A stretch of DNA of 64,000 bases from Streptomyces sp. AC558_RSS880 (GCF_019049255.1 NZ_JAGMUJ010000022.1:48661-112660); one strand, 5' to 3'; positions 39,780 through 48,019 are shown, counted from the first letter of the stretch. Notes: generated by a model not told the origin, from the sequence alone. Program-made: numbers and translations.

Positions 39780-40745
39780 TCAGGGCTCGACGACGGTCTC
39801 CTGCGCCGCCGCCGTCTCCCCGGCGAGCAGCCGCGCGTCCACCGGCACGTTCCGCTTCACCAGCGCCAGCGCGACCGGCCCCAGCTCGTGGTGGCGCGCG
39901 GACGTGGTGACGAACCCGATCTTCCGCCCGTCCGGTCCGTCGTCCGCGACCCGGATCTCGGTCCCGGCCACAGGCAGGTGGACCTCGCTGCCGTCCAGGT
40001 GCAGGAAGACCAGCCGGCGCGGCGGCTTCCCCAGGTTCTGCACCCGGGCCACCGTCTCCTGCCCCCGGTAGCAGCCCTTCTGCAGGTGCACGGCGGTGCC
40101 GATCCAGCCCAGTTCGTGCGGGATGGTGCGGTGGTCGGTCTCGAAGCCGAGCCGCGGCCGGTGCTGCTCGACCCGCAGCGCCTCGTGCGCGAGGATCCCG
40201 GCGGCCGGCCCGGCCTTCCGGGCGTACGACTCCAGGTCGCCGCGCGGCAGGAACAGGTCCCGCCCGTACGGCGTCTCGCGGACGGCGACCCCCTCGGGCA
40301 CCTCCGCGATGGACCCGGCCGGCAGGTGCACCACCGCGGTGTCGGCGGTGCGGTCGGCGACCTCGACCCGGTAGAAGAACTTCATCGACTCCAGGTACGC
40401 GATCAGCGCCTCCTGGGTGCCGGGCTCGACGTGCGCCCAGACCGTCTCCCCGTCGTCGACCAGGTAGAGCGCGTGCTCGATGTGGCCGTTGGCGGAGAGG
40501 ATCAGCGCCTCGGTGGCCTGGTGCGGCGGCAGGTCGCTGACGTGCTGGGTGAGCAGCAGGTGCAGCCAGGCCAGCCGTTCCGGACCGGAGACGGTGACGA
40601 CCCCGCGGTGGGACAGGTCGACGAAACCGGTGCCGTCGGCGAGGGCGCGCTGCTCGCGGAACAGGTCGCCGTAGTGGGCGGCCACGCCTTCGTCCACGCC
40701 CTCGGCGGGGACGGCGCCGGGCAGGGTCAGCAGGGGGCTCTTCAT
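39780..40745 (-). CDS. ygfZ: YgfZ/GcvT-like folate-binding protein
   Basis: A 321-residue tetrahydrofolate-binding protein. The diagnostic motif K-G-C-Y-x-G-Q-E is present as HLQKGCYRGQETVARVQ near residue 230. FVDLSHRGVVTVSGPERLAW is the GcvT-like N-terminal part. YgfZ-type proteins support assembly or repair of certain iron-sulfur enzymes, in the cytoplasm. It is 9 bp downstream of nur on the same strand and likely cotranscribed with it. Confidence 0.92.
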   Translation of the reverse strand: MKSPLLTLPGAVPAEGVDEGVAAHYGDLFREQRALADGTGFVDLSHRGVVTVSGPERLAWLHLLLTQHVSDLPPHQATEALILSANGHIEHALYLVDDGETVWAHVEPGTQEALIAYLESMKFFYRVEVADRTADTAVVHLPAGSIAEVPEGVAVRETPYGRDLFLPRGDLESYARKAGPAAGILAHEALRVEQHRPRLGFETDHRTIPHELGWIGTAVHLQKGCYRGQETVARVQNLGKPPRRLVFLHLDGSEVHLPVAGTEIRVADDGPDGRKIGFVTTSARHHELGPVALALVKRNVPVDARLLAGETAAAQETVVEP

Positions 40746-40754
40746 GCGCTAAGC

Positions 40755-41192
40755 CTACGACTCGGTGGTCGAAGCCTTCCGGGAGCAGTCCTCGCACCGG
40801 CCGAAGATCGCGAAGTGCTTCATGTCGGTGTCGAAACCGAACTGCTCGCGCAGCTTGGCGGTGAACTCGGCGGCCACCGAGAGGTCGGCCTCGATCACGT
40901 TCGTGCAGTCCCGGCAGACCAGGTGGATGTGGTGGTGCCGGTCGGCGAGGTGGTACGTCGGAGCGCCGTGCCCGAGGTGGGCGTGGCTGACCAGGCCCAG
41001 CTCCTCGAGGAGCTCCAGCGTGCGGTACACGGTGGAAATGTTGACCCCCGACGCCGTCTTCCTCACTTCGCCGAGGATGTCGTCGGGGGTCGCGTGTTCC
41101 AGGGTGTCCACGGCTTCGAGCACCAGCTGCCGCTGCGGGGTCAGCCGGTAGCCGCGCTGCCTGAGGTCGCTCTTCCAGTCGGTGCTCACCAC
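40755..41192 (-). CDS. nur: nickel-responsive Fur-family repressor Nur
   Basis: A 145-residue Fur-family regulator. The metal ligands of the S. coelicolor Nur structure fall at identical numbers here: His33, His86, His88 and His90 for the M-site and His70, His72 and His126 for the Ni-site. Structural CxxC pairs are CRDC (93-96) and CEDC near 134. Recognition helix region: NISTVYRTLELLEELG. Nur represses nickel uptake and the Fe superoxide dismutase gene when nickel is available. GTG 41192 is preferred since it gives matching numbering. A 186-bp repeat element begins 11 bp upstream. Confidence 0.92.
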   Translation of the reverse strand: MVSTDWKSDLRQRGYRLTPQRQLVLEAVDTLEHATPDDILGEVRKTASGVNISTVYRTLELLEELGLVSHAHLGHGAPTYHLADRHHHIHLVCRDCTNVIEADLSVAAEFTAKLREQFGFDTDMKHFAIFGRCEDCSRKASTTES

Positions 41193-41203
41193 ACCTCGAG
41201 TCT

Positions 41204-41389
41204 AGGGGGTGTCGTTTGGATCAGGCCGGCTTCAGTGAGCGGTGCTTTGCAGCCAAGCCGAGCGGGGTCTGGTGCCATGCATCGCAAGGCGGAGGAGGGC
41301 GCCAGGGCGGAGCCCTGGCAACCGACGACAACGCGGCGAGGCGTGGTGCCAGGGCCCGCGACCCCGGCAAGATCCAAACGACACCCCCT
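41204..41389. repeat. 186-bp MITE-like element with 19-bp terminal inverted repeats
   Basis: AGGGGGTGTCGTTTGGATC (41204-41222) and its exact reverse complement (41371-41389) bound a non-coding insert. Inside is a perfect 8-bp hairpin, GCCAGGGC-GGA-GCCCTGGC. No transposase is present and no clear target-site duplication was found. Size and terminal repeats suit a miniature inverted-repeat transposable element. It fills nearly all of the gap between nur and the nitrobindin gene. Confidence 0.75.
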
Positions 41390-41409
41390 GGGACCTCCCG
41401 GGCGGGGGC

Positions 41410-41985
41410 CTACTTGAAGAAGGCGATCCCGTCGTCGGGCATGTCGTCGGGCAGGGCCTTGGCCCAGCGCTCGACCTCCTCCGGGGTGACGACCTTCTTC
41501 AGGTGCGCCGACATGTAGGGGCGCAGCTCGACCTCGGGGGTCTGCTTCTCGCCGACCCACATCAGGTCGCTCTTGACGTAGCCGTACAGCCGCTTGCCGG
41601 CGCTGTAGGGGCGGGAGGCGGCGGTGCGCGCCACCGCGTCCGTGACCAGGTCGATCTGCGGCTTCTGGTGGGCCAGCTCGCCGTACCAGATCTCGATGAC
41701 GCCGTCGTCGCGGGTCATCGTCACCTCGACCTTGCGGTTGGCGTCGATCCGCCAGAAGCCGTGCTCCGACTCCAGCGGGCGGACCTTGTTGCCGTCGCCG
41801 TCCAGCACCCAGGTGTGGGAGCCGTACTCCAGGAAGTCCCGGCCGTCGTGGGTGAACGTGACCTCCTGGCCGAAGTTGCACTTCTCGGCGCCGGGGAAGT
41901 CGTGCACGCCCGCGCCGGCCCAGTTGCCGAGCAGGAAGGCGAGCGGGACGAGGTCCTTGTGCAGGTCGGACGGGATCTCGATCAT
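41410..41985 (-). CDS. nitrobindin-type heme-binding protein (FABP-like)
   Basis: A 191-residue beta-barrel protein. FLLGNWAGAGVHDFP carries the GxWxGxG nitrobindin signature near residue 20, and the late His in YMSAHLKKVVTPEE is a candidate axial heme ligand. Nitrobindins are cytosolic ferric-heme proteins that handle nitric oxide or peroxynitrite. The length and fold are as in mycobacterial homologues. The ATG is at 41985. Confidence 0.88.
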   Translation of the reverse strand: MIEIPSDLHKDLVPLAFLLGNWAGAGVHDFPGAEKCNFGQEVTFTHDGRDFLEYGSHTWVLDGDGNKVRPLESEHGFWRIDANRKVEVTMTRDDGVIEIWYGELAHQKPQIDLVTDAVARTAASRPYSAGKRLYGYVKSDLMWVGEKQTPEVELRPYMSAHLKKVVTPEEVERWAKALPDDMPDDGIAFFK

Positions 41986-42010
41986 GAGCGGTACTTCCTG
42001 GCGTCGGTGA

Positions 42011-42109
42011 TCAGCGCTGGCCCTGGTACAGCTTCTTCACGGTCAGCCCGGCGAAGGCGAGAACGCCGACGGCGACCAGGACCAGCAGGGCTTCGAAGAA
42101 GATAACCAC
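42011..42109 (-). CDS. 32-residue single-helix membrane protein
   Basis: A tiny ORF: VVIFFEALLVLVAVGVLAFA then GLTVKKLYQGQR, one hydrophobic helix followed by a basic cytoplasmic tail. AAGGAG sits seven bases before the GTG start, which strongly supports translation. It lies 25 bp upstream of the nitrobindin gene on the same strand and probably shares its message. No known function. Confidence 0.7.
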   Translation of the reverse strand: MVIFFEALLVLVAVGVLAFAGLTVKKLYQGQR

Positions 42110-42212
42110 GGGGTGCTCCTTGAGCGGGGGGTGCGGTGGTGTGCACGGGGCCGGGCCCCAGCTTACGCGGCCGGGGTCCGGCCCTGTCGTGCGAGGTGGT
42201 GCCTCCCGCGCC

Positions 42213-43076
42213 TCAGCCCAGCAGCTGGCTCTGCAGCACGACCGTCTGCCGGAACGGCACGGCGGGCGCGGTTCCCTTCCGGGACTGCAGCACGACGGCG
42301 AGGACGTCACCGGCGGCGAGGTAGGCCTGCCGGTCCTGTTCGGCGCCGTACGGCTCGGTCTCGACCTGGGCCGAGCGCTGGACCCCCGCGACCTCCGACT
42401 TCACCGGGAACGACTCGTCGTTGTCGACGCTCTCGGCACCCCGGACCTGGTAGGCCGAGACGTACGAGAAGTGGGGCACGAAGAAGCCCTGCTCCACCAC
42501 GCCCGCCGTGTCGAACCGCAGCAGGTAGATCCGCGTCCGGGTGCCGTCCGCGGTCGTCCAGCCGCGGGCCGCGATGTGCCGCAGACCGTTGTCGACGAGC
42601 TCCTGCCGGAAGGTGTCCCGGTCGTCGTCCTCCTGGTACTCCTCGAGGAAGTCGTCCATGTCCAGCCAGCCGTCCGTGCCGCGCAGCGCCTTGTCCTCCT
42701 TCGCCCCCTCGGGGGCGGGCAGCAGGAGGGCGCGCAGATCGGCGTGGTGGGTGCCGGCCGGGTTGGACTCCGCCTGCGGTCCGGGGCTGCCGGCGGGCAG
42801 CGGCGGCTTCGTCAGCTCCGGGTAGTCCCACCGCCCGTCGGAGGCGGTCGCCAGGCCGGGCACGTCCGTCCGTTCCATGCGGGTGATGCCGTACGCCGTG
42901 CCCGCGCCGGCCACGGCGAAGACGGCCACGGCGGCGGTCCAGCGCAGGGCGGCGCGCAGCACCCGGCGGTCCTTGCGCGCCGGCTGCCCGGGACCGGCCA
43001 CCACGTCCGGTACAGCAGGTACGGCCGGTGGCTCCGTGGGCGGGGCGGGTACGAGGGTCTGCGGCTGCTCGGTCAT
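42213..43076 (-). CDS. membrane-anchored protein, third of a coupled operon
   Basis: A 287-residue protein. A Pro-rich cytoplasmic N-terminus of 45 residues is followed by one transmembrane helix (WTAAVAVFAVAGAGTAYGI) and a 220-residue extracytoplasmic domain. It shares a DGWLDMDDFLEEYQEDDDRD stretch with DGWMDLAEYAGYYEESGSMF of the first gene product, so the two are paralogues. Its ATG overlaps the previous stop (ATGA). No recognised domain. Confidence 0.75.
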   Translation of the reverse strand: MTEQPQTLVPAPPTEPPAVPAVPDVVAGPGQPARKDRRVLRAALRWTAAVAVFAVAGAGTAYGITRMERTDVPGLATASDGRWDYPELTKPPLPAGSPGPQAESNPAGTHHADLRALLLPAPEGAKEDKALRGTDGWLDMDDFLEEYQEDDDRDTFRQELVDNGLRHIAARGWTTADGTRTRIYLLRFDTAGVVEQGFFVPHFSYVSAYQVRGAESVDNDESFPVKSEVAGVQRSAQVETEPYGAEQDRQAYLAAGDVLAVVLQSRKGTAPAVPFRQTVVLQSQLLG

Positions 43077-43891
43077 ACGGCCTTCCCCGGTTCGTCGATG
43101 CGGTCGAGCTGCTCGCGGAACAGTGTGGCGACGCTCTTGGTGTCCAGCGGTTTCGCGCCGTCCGCGGTGAGGGTGACCAGGACGTTCCCGACGCGGGCCG
43201 AGCACTGCATCATGTCGAGGTCGGTCTCCGCGTCCGCCGGCGGCAGGAAGCACTGGGCGTCCTCGTGGCCCTTGATCTTCGGCCCCTTGCGGAAGATGTC
43301 GAGGGCGTCGAGGAACTCGGTCTGGAACCGCGCGAAGTCCCGCACGGCGGCCTTGTTCTCCATCCGGGCGAGCACGATGCCCACGGTGTGGACCTCGTCC
43401 TCGTTGTAGACGCTGTTCGATCCGCTGGTGTAGCTGCGCATCGCCATGCCCTCGACGCGCCAGCTGTCGATCTCCTTCTCCAGCCGCTTGCGCTGGGAGC
43501 GCGGCAGATCGCGCAGCGACTCCTTCTGCAGCGCCGTGGCCCGGGCGCCGCCGAGCTGCGTGTCCGAGCCGAACTCGCCGAAGTCGGGCCCCGGGAGCCA
43601 GTGGTCGTACCCGTACGGCACGAGCATCGCGGCCAGCCCCTGCGGCTCGGCCTTCTTGCCCTCGGCGGCCGCCGCCTCGGGGAACTTCCAGACGGTCGCG
43701 CCGGCCTCGCGGTCGGCGTCCCGCACGGTCACGACGGTGTGTCCGACGCCCGTGACGACGGCCCCGGCGAGCAGCACGGAGCCGGCGACGGACGCGACGC
43801 GGCCCCACCGCACGGGCCGCTTCGCTGGGGCCGCGGCGGGAACGTCGTCGGGGACGGGCGGCAGGGGTGCCGGGTTCTGCGTCTCGTTCAC
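43073..43891 (-). CDS. membrane-anchored protein, second of a coupled operon
   Basis: A 272-residue protein. Pro/Ala-rich cytoplasmic start, one transmembrane helix (VASVAGSVLLAGAVVTGVGH) and an external domain with YGYDHWLPGPDFGEFGSDTQ and a Cys pair (DAQCFLPPA, MMQCSARVG) that could form a disulphide. The topology matches its neighbours but sequence similarity is weak. The GTG start overlaps the previous stop (GTGA). Confidence 0.75.
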   Translation of the reverse strand: MNETQNPAPLPPVPDDVPAAAPAKRPVRWGRVASVAGSVLLAGAVVTGVGHTVVTVRDADREAGATVWKFPEAAAAEGKKAEPQGLAAMLVPYGYDHWLPGPDFGEFGSDTQLGGARATALQKESLRDLPRSQRKRLEKEIDSWRVEGMAMRSYTSGSNSVYNEDEVHTVGIVLARMENKAAVRDFARFQTEFLDALDIFRKGPKIKGHEDAQCFLPPADAETDLDMMQCSARVGNVLVTLTADGAKPLDTKSVATLFREQLDRIDEPGKAV

Positions 43892-44742
43892 AGCCGCTCC
43901 ATCTGCCGCTCGGCCAGATCCATGATCATTTTCTTGGGAACGGGCTTGGTTCCGTACACCCAGATCTCCATGGAGATGTCGCCGCGCCAGGCGTGCGCCT
44001 CCGCGGCGTACAGGGGCTCGTAGCCGGGTTCGACGTCGGGGCTGTTGTGGACGTACGCCCTGCCGTCCCCGGTACCGGGGACGGCCCAGCTGTCCGTGTC
44101 CTCCGCGTCGTCCGCCCAGTACCGGCCGTTCTCGGCGTTGCCGGCGGCCACCAGTCCCTCCTCCTGGCGGAACTGGACCAGCCGGATCTCCACGCTGTAG
44201 TCGTCGTCGTCGAGCCAGCCGACGACGGCCGCCCTGCGGAACCCGTCCATGGCCAGCTGCCCGAACATCGAGCCGGACTCCTCGTAGTAACCGGCGTACT
44301 CGGCGAGGTCCATCCAGCCGTCCTCGCCCGTCGGCCATTCGGGTTCCTGGGTGCCGCGCGGCTTCTTCAGCAGCAGCTCGCGCAGATCGCCGTCGGTCCT
44401 CACGCGGCGGTCCCGGTCGGCCGACAACGGCTCGGGCGCCTCGCCCCCGGACCGCGTGAGCACCGGCTGCGACAGCGGCGGCAGCCTGGTGGGCTCGCGG
44501 TCGGCCTGTACGAGATATCCGGCGCAGGTTCCGGCGACCACGCCGAGCACGGCCGCGGCGGCGATCAGCACGGCCGTCCGCCCCGGCCGGCGTTTCCGGG
44601 ACGCGTCCGGAGCCGGGGCGTCCGGAGCCCCGTCCACCGGGACCTCCGGGGCCTCCGGGACCTCCGGGGCCGGGGCGGCCTCCGGCACATCCGCCGGTCT
44701 CGGCGCGTCCGGGGCGTCGGCTGCTTCTTCGGGTTGTTCCAA
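43888..44742 (-). CDS. membrane-anchored protein, first of a coupled operon
   Basis: A protein of about 284 residues. A very acidic, Pro/Ala-rich cytoplasmic N-terminus is followed by one transmembrane helix (TAVLIAAAAVLGVVAGTCAG) and an external domain resembling that of the third gene product. The TTG at 44742 was chosen because GGGGGA lies five bases upstream; a GTG at 44754 is possible. The three proteins may form a surface complex, for which no partner of known function is visible. Confidence 0.72.
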   Translation of the reverse strand: MEQPEEAADAPDAPRPADVPEAAPAPEVPEAPEVPVDGAPDAPAPDASRKRRPGRTAVLIAAAAVLGVVAGTCAGYLVQADREPTRLPPLSQPVLTRSGGEAPEPLSADRDRRVRTDGDLRELLLKKPRGTQEPEWPTGEDGWMDLAEYAGYYEESGSMFGQLAMDGFRRAAVVGWLDDDDYSVEIRLVQFRQEEGLVAAGNAENGRYWADDAEDTDSWAVPGTGDGRAYVHNSPDVEPGYEPLYAAEAHAWRGDISMEIWVYGTKPVPKKMIMDLAERQMERL

Positions 44743-44843
44743 GACGTCCCCCACAGAAGGTGAAGCGCGTATTCCGTCCACGCGCGCACAGGAGACCCAC
44801 AGGCGTCGGCCGAAGTTGTGGCGATCATGATTACGATTCGGTC

Positions 44844-45206
44844 ATGGCCAAGAAGCTTGTGATCAAAGTGACCGCGGGAACCGACGCACCCGAGCGCTGC
44901 TCGCAGGCGTTCATGGTGGCGGCGGTGGCCGCGGCCAGCGGTGTCGAGGTCTCCCTGTGGCTCACCGGCGAGTCCTCGTGGTTCGCCCTGCCGGGCCGTG
45001 CCGCCGAGTTCGAGCTGCCGCACGCCGCCCCGCTGCCCGACCTGCTGGACTCGGTCCTGGCCGCCGGCCGGATCACCCTGTGCACCCAGTGCGCGGCCCG
45101 CCGCGACATCACCGAGAAGGACGTCATCGAGGGCGTGCGCATCGCCGGCGCGCAGGTCTTCGTACAGGAGTCCCTGGCCGACGGCACCCAGGCGCTCGTC
45201 TACTGA
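44844..45206 (+). CDS. DsrE-like small sulfur-carrier-fold protein
   Basis: A 120-residue protein of the DsrE/F fold: KLVIKVTAGTDAPERCSQAF at the start, VEVSLWLTGESSWF, and ITLCTQCAARRDITEKDVIE with a CTQC pair near residue 80. DsrE proteins take part in sulfur relay or peroxide handling; here the role is unknown, though a sulfurtransferase operon lies about 650 bp away. The ATG is 10 codons into no longer frame, so the start is clear. Confidence 0.82.
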   Translation: MAKKLVIKVTAGTDAPERCSQAFMVAAVAAASGVEVSLWLTGESSWFALPGRAAEFELPHAAPLPDLLDSVLAAGRITLCTQCAARRDITEKDVIEGVRIAGAQVFVQESLADGTQALVY

Positions 45207-45216
45207 GCGGTCCGCC

Positions 45217-45477
45217 CTACCGGGGCCGTTTCCTGCCGTCCAGCTCGTCCCACCACTCGTCGGACGTCGGGTCGCCGGACGGATCGTCCCACCAGCGGTC
45301 CTCCGGACCCCGCCGGTTGGCGACCATCGCGGCGACCGGCGGGATGACCATGGCCACCAGGCACATGCCCACGGCCGCCGGCACCGACCACAGCCGCACC
45401 ACGCTCCAGGCCAGGACGAACAGCCCGACGCAGGTGCCCATCAGGGCGAAGTAGGCGTGCCGCCTGCGCGCGTACAT
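45217..45477 (-). CDS. DUF3099 membrane protein
   Basis: An 86-residue two-helix membrane protein of the DUF3099 family. MYARRRHAYFALMGTCVGLF starts the first helix, VPAAVGMCLVAMVIPPVAAM forms the second, and RRGPEDRWWDDPSGDPTSDE is the typical acidic tail. Function unknown. The ATG at 45477 fits the family start. Confidence 0.88.
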   Translation of the reverse strand: MYARRRHAYFALMGTCVGLFVLAWSVVRLWSVPAAVGMCLVAMVIPPVAAMVANRRGPEDRWWDDPSGDPTSDEWWDELDGRKRPR

Positions 45478-45501
45478 GCGTCCAGCGTAGGTCCGGGCAC
45501 G

Positions 45502-45550
45502 CCGAAGGGCCGCACCCCGGGCGTCCAACCCGTGGGGTGCGGCCCTTCGG
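45502..45550 (-). terminator. strong terminator hairpin
   Basis: CCGAAGGGCCGCACCCC / GGGGTGCGGCCCTTCGG is a perfect 17-bp stem with 15-nt loop, 15 bp beyond the stop of the DUF1416 gene. It ends the sulfurtransferase operon before the DUF3099 gene. Confidence 0.9.
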
Positions 45551-45564
45551 CCGTTCCCGTGTCC

Positions 45565-45852
45565 TCAGACCGCGATCGCGACCTCGGCCAGACCGCCCTG
45601 CTGGGCGACGACCGTGCGGTCGGCGGTGCCGCCGGGCACCAGGGCGCGGACGGTCCAGGTGCCCTCCGCCGCGTAGAAGCGGAACTGTCCGGTGGCGGAG
45701 GTCGGGACCTCCGCGGTGAACTCGCCGGTCGAGTCCAGCAGACGGACGTAGCCCGTCACCGGCTCTCCGTCGCGCGTCACCTGGCCCTGGATGGTGGTCT
45801 CACCGGGCTTGATCGTCGAGGCGTCCGGGCCGCCGGCCTTCGCACCGCACAT
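45565..45852 (-). CDS. DUF1416 protein
   Basis: A 95-residue protein beginning MCGAKAGGPDASTIKPGETT, then a single Ig-like/carboxypeptidase-regulatory-like beta domain (VTGYVRLLDSTGEFTAEVPT). Members of this family regularly follow actinobacterial thiosulfate sulfurtransferase genes, as here (42 bp gap). It may assist the enzyme; the conserved Cys2 is notable. Function is not established. Confidence 0.9.
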   Translation of the reverse strand: MCGAKAGGPDASTIKPGETTIQGQVTRDGEPVTGYVRLLDSTGEFTAEVPTSATGQFRFYAAEGTWTVRALVPGGTADRTVVAQQGGLAEVAIAV

Positions 45853-45894
45853 GTCGTACTCCTGAAGTGGTCTGGAAAGGTCGGTGGGGAGGGG

Positions 45895-46740
45895 TTACTT
45901 GCCGGGGCCGAGCTCGATCGGCACGCCGACGAGGGAGCCGTACTCGGTCCAGGAGCCGTCGTAGTTCTTGACGTTCTCCACGCCGAGCAGCTCGTGCAGC
46001 ACGAACCAGGTCAGCGCGGAGCGCTCGCCGATGCGGCAGTAGGCGATGGTGTCCTTGGCCAGGTCGACCTGCTCGGCCTCGTAGAGCGCCTTGAGCTCGT
46101 CGTCGGACTTGAAGGTGCCGTCGTCGTTGGCGTTCTTCGACCACGGGATGTTGGCGGCGGTCGGGACGTGGCCCGGGCGCTGCGACTGCTCCTGCGGCAG
46201 GTGGGCCGGGGCGAGCAGCTTGCCGGAGAACTCGTCGGGCGAGCGCACGTCGACCAGGTTCTGCGCGCCGATGGCGGCCACGACGTCGTCGCGGAAGGCA
46301 CGGATGGAGGTGTCCTGGGCCTTCGCCTTGTAGTCGGTCTTCGGCCGCTCCGGCACCTCGTCGCCGGGGACCAGCTCGCGGGCGTCGAGCTCCCACTTCT
46401 TGCGGCCGCCGTCGAGGAGCTTGACGTTCTCGTGGCCGTACAGCTTGAAGTACCAGTAGGCGTACGAGGCGAACCAGTTGTTGTTGCCGCCGTAGAGGAC
46501 GACCGTGTGGTCGTTGGCGATGCCCTTGTCCGACAGGAGCTTCTCGAAGCCCTCCTGGTCGACGAAGTCACGGCGGACCGGGTCCTGCAGGTCCTTGGTC
46601 CAGTCGATCCGGATGGCGTTCTTGATGTGGTTCTTCTCGTAGGCGGACGTGTCCTCGTCCACCTCGACGATGGCGATGGTCGGGTCGTCCAGGTGCTCCT
46701 GGACCCAGTCGGCGTCGACCAGGACGTCGCTGCGGCTCAT
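45895..46740 (-). CDS. cysA: thiosulfate sulfurtransferase (two-domain rhodanese)
   Basis: A 281-residue two-domain rhodanese. DVLVDADWVQEHLDDPTIAI opens the inactive domain. The catalytic Cys lies in TIAYCRIGERSALTWF of the second domain (active-site loop CRIGER). It transfers sulfane sulfur from thiosulfate to cyanide or thiol acceptors. A leaderless small ORF with Cys codons precedes it by about 130 bp, suggesting control by cysteine availability. A DUF1416 gene follows in the same operon. Confidence 0.92.
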   Translation of the reverse strand: MSRSDVLVDADWVQEHLDDPTIAIVEVDEDTSAYEKNHIKNAIRIDWTKDLQDPVRRDFVDQEGFEKLLSDKGIANDHTVVLYGGNNNWFASYAYWYFKLYGHENVKLLDGGRKKWELDARELVPGDEVPERPKTDYKAKAQDTSIRAFRDDVVAAIGAQNLVDVRSPDEFSGKLLAPAHLPQEQSQRPGHVPTAANIPWSKNANDDGTFKSDDELKALYEAEQVDLAKDTIAYCRIGERSALTWFVLHELLGVENVKNYDGSWTEYGSLVGVPIELGPGK

Positions 46741-46869
46741 GCTTCTTCTCCTCCGGGGCAGTTGCGGCGGGGCGTGCGGGCGAGAGGGTGCGCGCGGCCT
46801 CGGCGGGGTCGGCGCACGGGTGCCCTCAGCGGGGCGGGGTGGGGATGCGGACGGCGGGGCGTCCGCTCA

Positions 46870-46977
46870 TCAGAAGGTGCGACAGAGCATGGCGGCGACA
46901 CGGCACAGGTCCACTGCCCGCCGCTTCGTGAGATCCGCCTGTCCCCTCGACCGGAGGACGCTCGTCTGACACTGCAT
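46870..46977 (-). CDS. cysteine-containing leader peptide upstream of the sulfurtransferase
   Basis: A 35-residue ORF: MQCQTSVLRSRGQADLTKRR then AVDLCRVAAMLCRTF. The RR-x-VDLCRVAAMLC end matches putative leader peptides found before sulfur-metabolism genes in actinobacteria. Cys are at 3, 25 and 32. TACGAT lies seven bases before the ATG, as expected for a leaderless transcript. In mycobacteria similar Cys-rich leaderless ORFs act as cysteine-responsive attenuators; the same function is inferred here. Confidence 0.75.
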   Translation of the reverse strand: MQCQTSVLRSRGQADLTKRRAVDLCRVAAMLCRTF

Positions 46978-47174
46978 GGGTCCGATCGTAAGGACGGACG
47001 GGTGCGCGTGTCACCGATGTGTCGCATGCTGAGACGCGATCGTCCGTCATACGGGACACACGTCCTCGGAAGTCACCGTTCCCCCGTCCCGCCCGCCCGG
47101 ACGGCCACCACCGCACTTGCCCTGCGGACACGCCCGTCTCACTTTTCGGACAGCGCCCCCGGTCAAACCGATCC

Positions 47175-47915
47175 CTACCCGACCAGCCGGACGTCGGAAC
47201 CCCTCACCGTGATCTCCACCCCGTTCTCCGCGGCCTCGACCTTGTCCAGCCGGATGCCGCCGGGCAGTCCGTCGATCCTCTGCTCGAAGTCGGTGATCCG
47301 CCGCACGCTGGACTCGACGATCTCGGCCCCGCCGATCTCCGGTACCGCGTCGGCCTTCACGCGCACGGTGTCGCCGTCCACGACCGTCACGGAGCTGAGC
47401 ACGGAGACCGGCTCGGGCAGCTCGGTGCCCAGCACGGTGGCCTCCACCGCGACCTTGATCTTCCCGTTGCCGCCGTCGGACAGGCCGACGACCCGGGCGG
47501 TGACGCCGGGGGCCACCCGGCCGGGCTCGGACGTGGCGGTCTTGAGCAGCTCGTCGTAGGCGACGGTGGCCGTGCCGGTGGCGTCGGCGGCGACGGCGGA
47601 GCTGAAGTCACCGGAGAACTCGACGCCGTGCATGTCCGCGCGCAGGGCGGCGATGCGGATCGTCCCGGCGCCGTCGCCGGTGCCGGCCTCGTAGTCCTCG
47701 ATGCCCACCCGCACCTCGTCGAGGGTGCCGCCGGCGAGCTGGGTGAGGAACGGGAAGCCGTTGATCGACACGTCGGGGGTGTCCGCCAGGTTCTCGGTCG
47801 CCTTCAGGCGGTCGGCCGCCTCGCCCTCGGCGAAGTTGACGGCCACTCGGTCGACGATCACGAAGATGCCGCCGAGTATCACCGTGATGATCAGCAGTAT
47901 TCGCAGTGCGCGCAT
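47175..47915 (-). CDS. DUF2993 (LmeA-like) envelope protein
   Basis: A 246-residue protein. An N-terminal helix (LRILLIITVILGGIFVIVD) is a signal anchor. The rest is DUF2993: DVSINGFPFLTQLAGGTLDE is the typical motif, and FEQRIDGLPGGIRLDKVEAA ends the domain. Mycobacterial LmeA acts in mannan maturation at the cell envelope, but streptomycete members are uncharacterised. GGGGGAAGA precedes the ATG at 47915. Confidence 0.85.
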   Translation of the reverse strand: MRALRILLIITVILGGIFVIVDRVAVNFAEGEAADRLKATENLADTPDVSINGFPFLTQLAGGTLDEVRVGIEDYEAGTGDGAGTIRIAALRADMHGVEFSGDFSSAVAADATGTATVAYDELLKTATSEPGRVAPGVTARVVGLSDGGNGKIKVAVEATVLGTELPEPVSVLSSVTVVDGDTVRVKADAVPEIGGAEIVESSVRRITDFEQRIDGLPGGIRLDKVEAAENGVEITVRGSDVRLVG

Positions 47916-48019
47916 GCGGTCTTCCCCCACCTGGCGTGTGACGACGGCGGTCGTCGACGACCGGGCGGCCGTCCCTGCGCGAGGGTAGCGCCGGGGAGGG
48001 TGGGGAGCGGGGGACTGTA

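Noticed and set aside
41204..41389. Intact insertion sequence
   Set aside because: Only 186 bp, no transposase frame and no clear target duplication; described as a MITE-like repeat instead.
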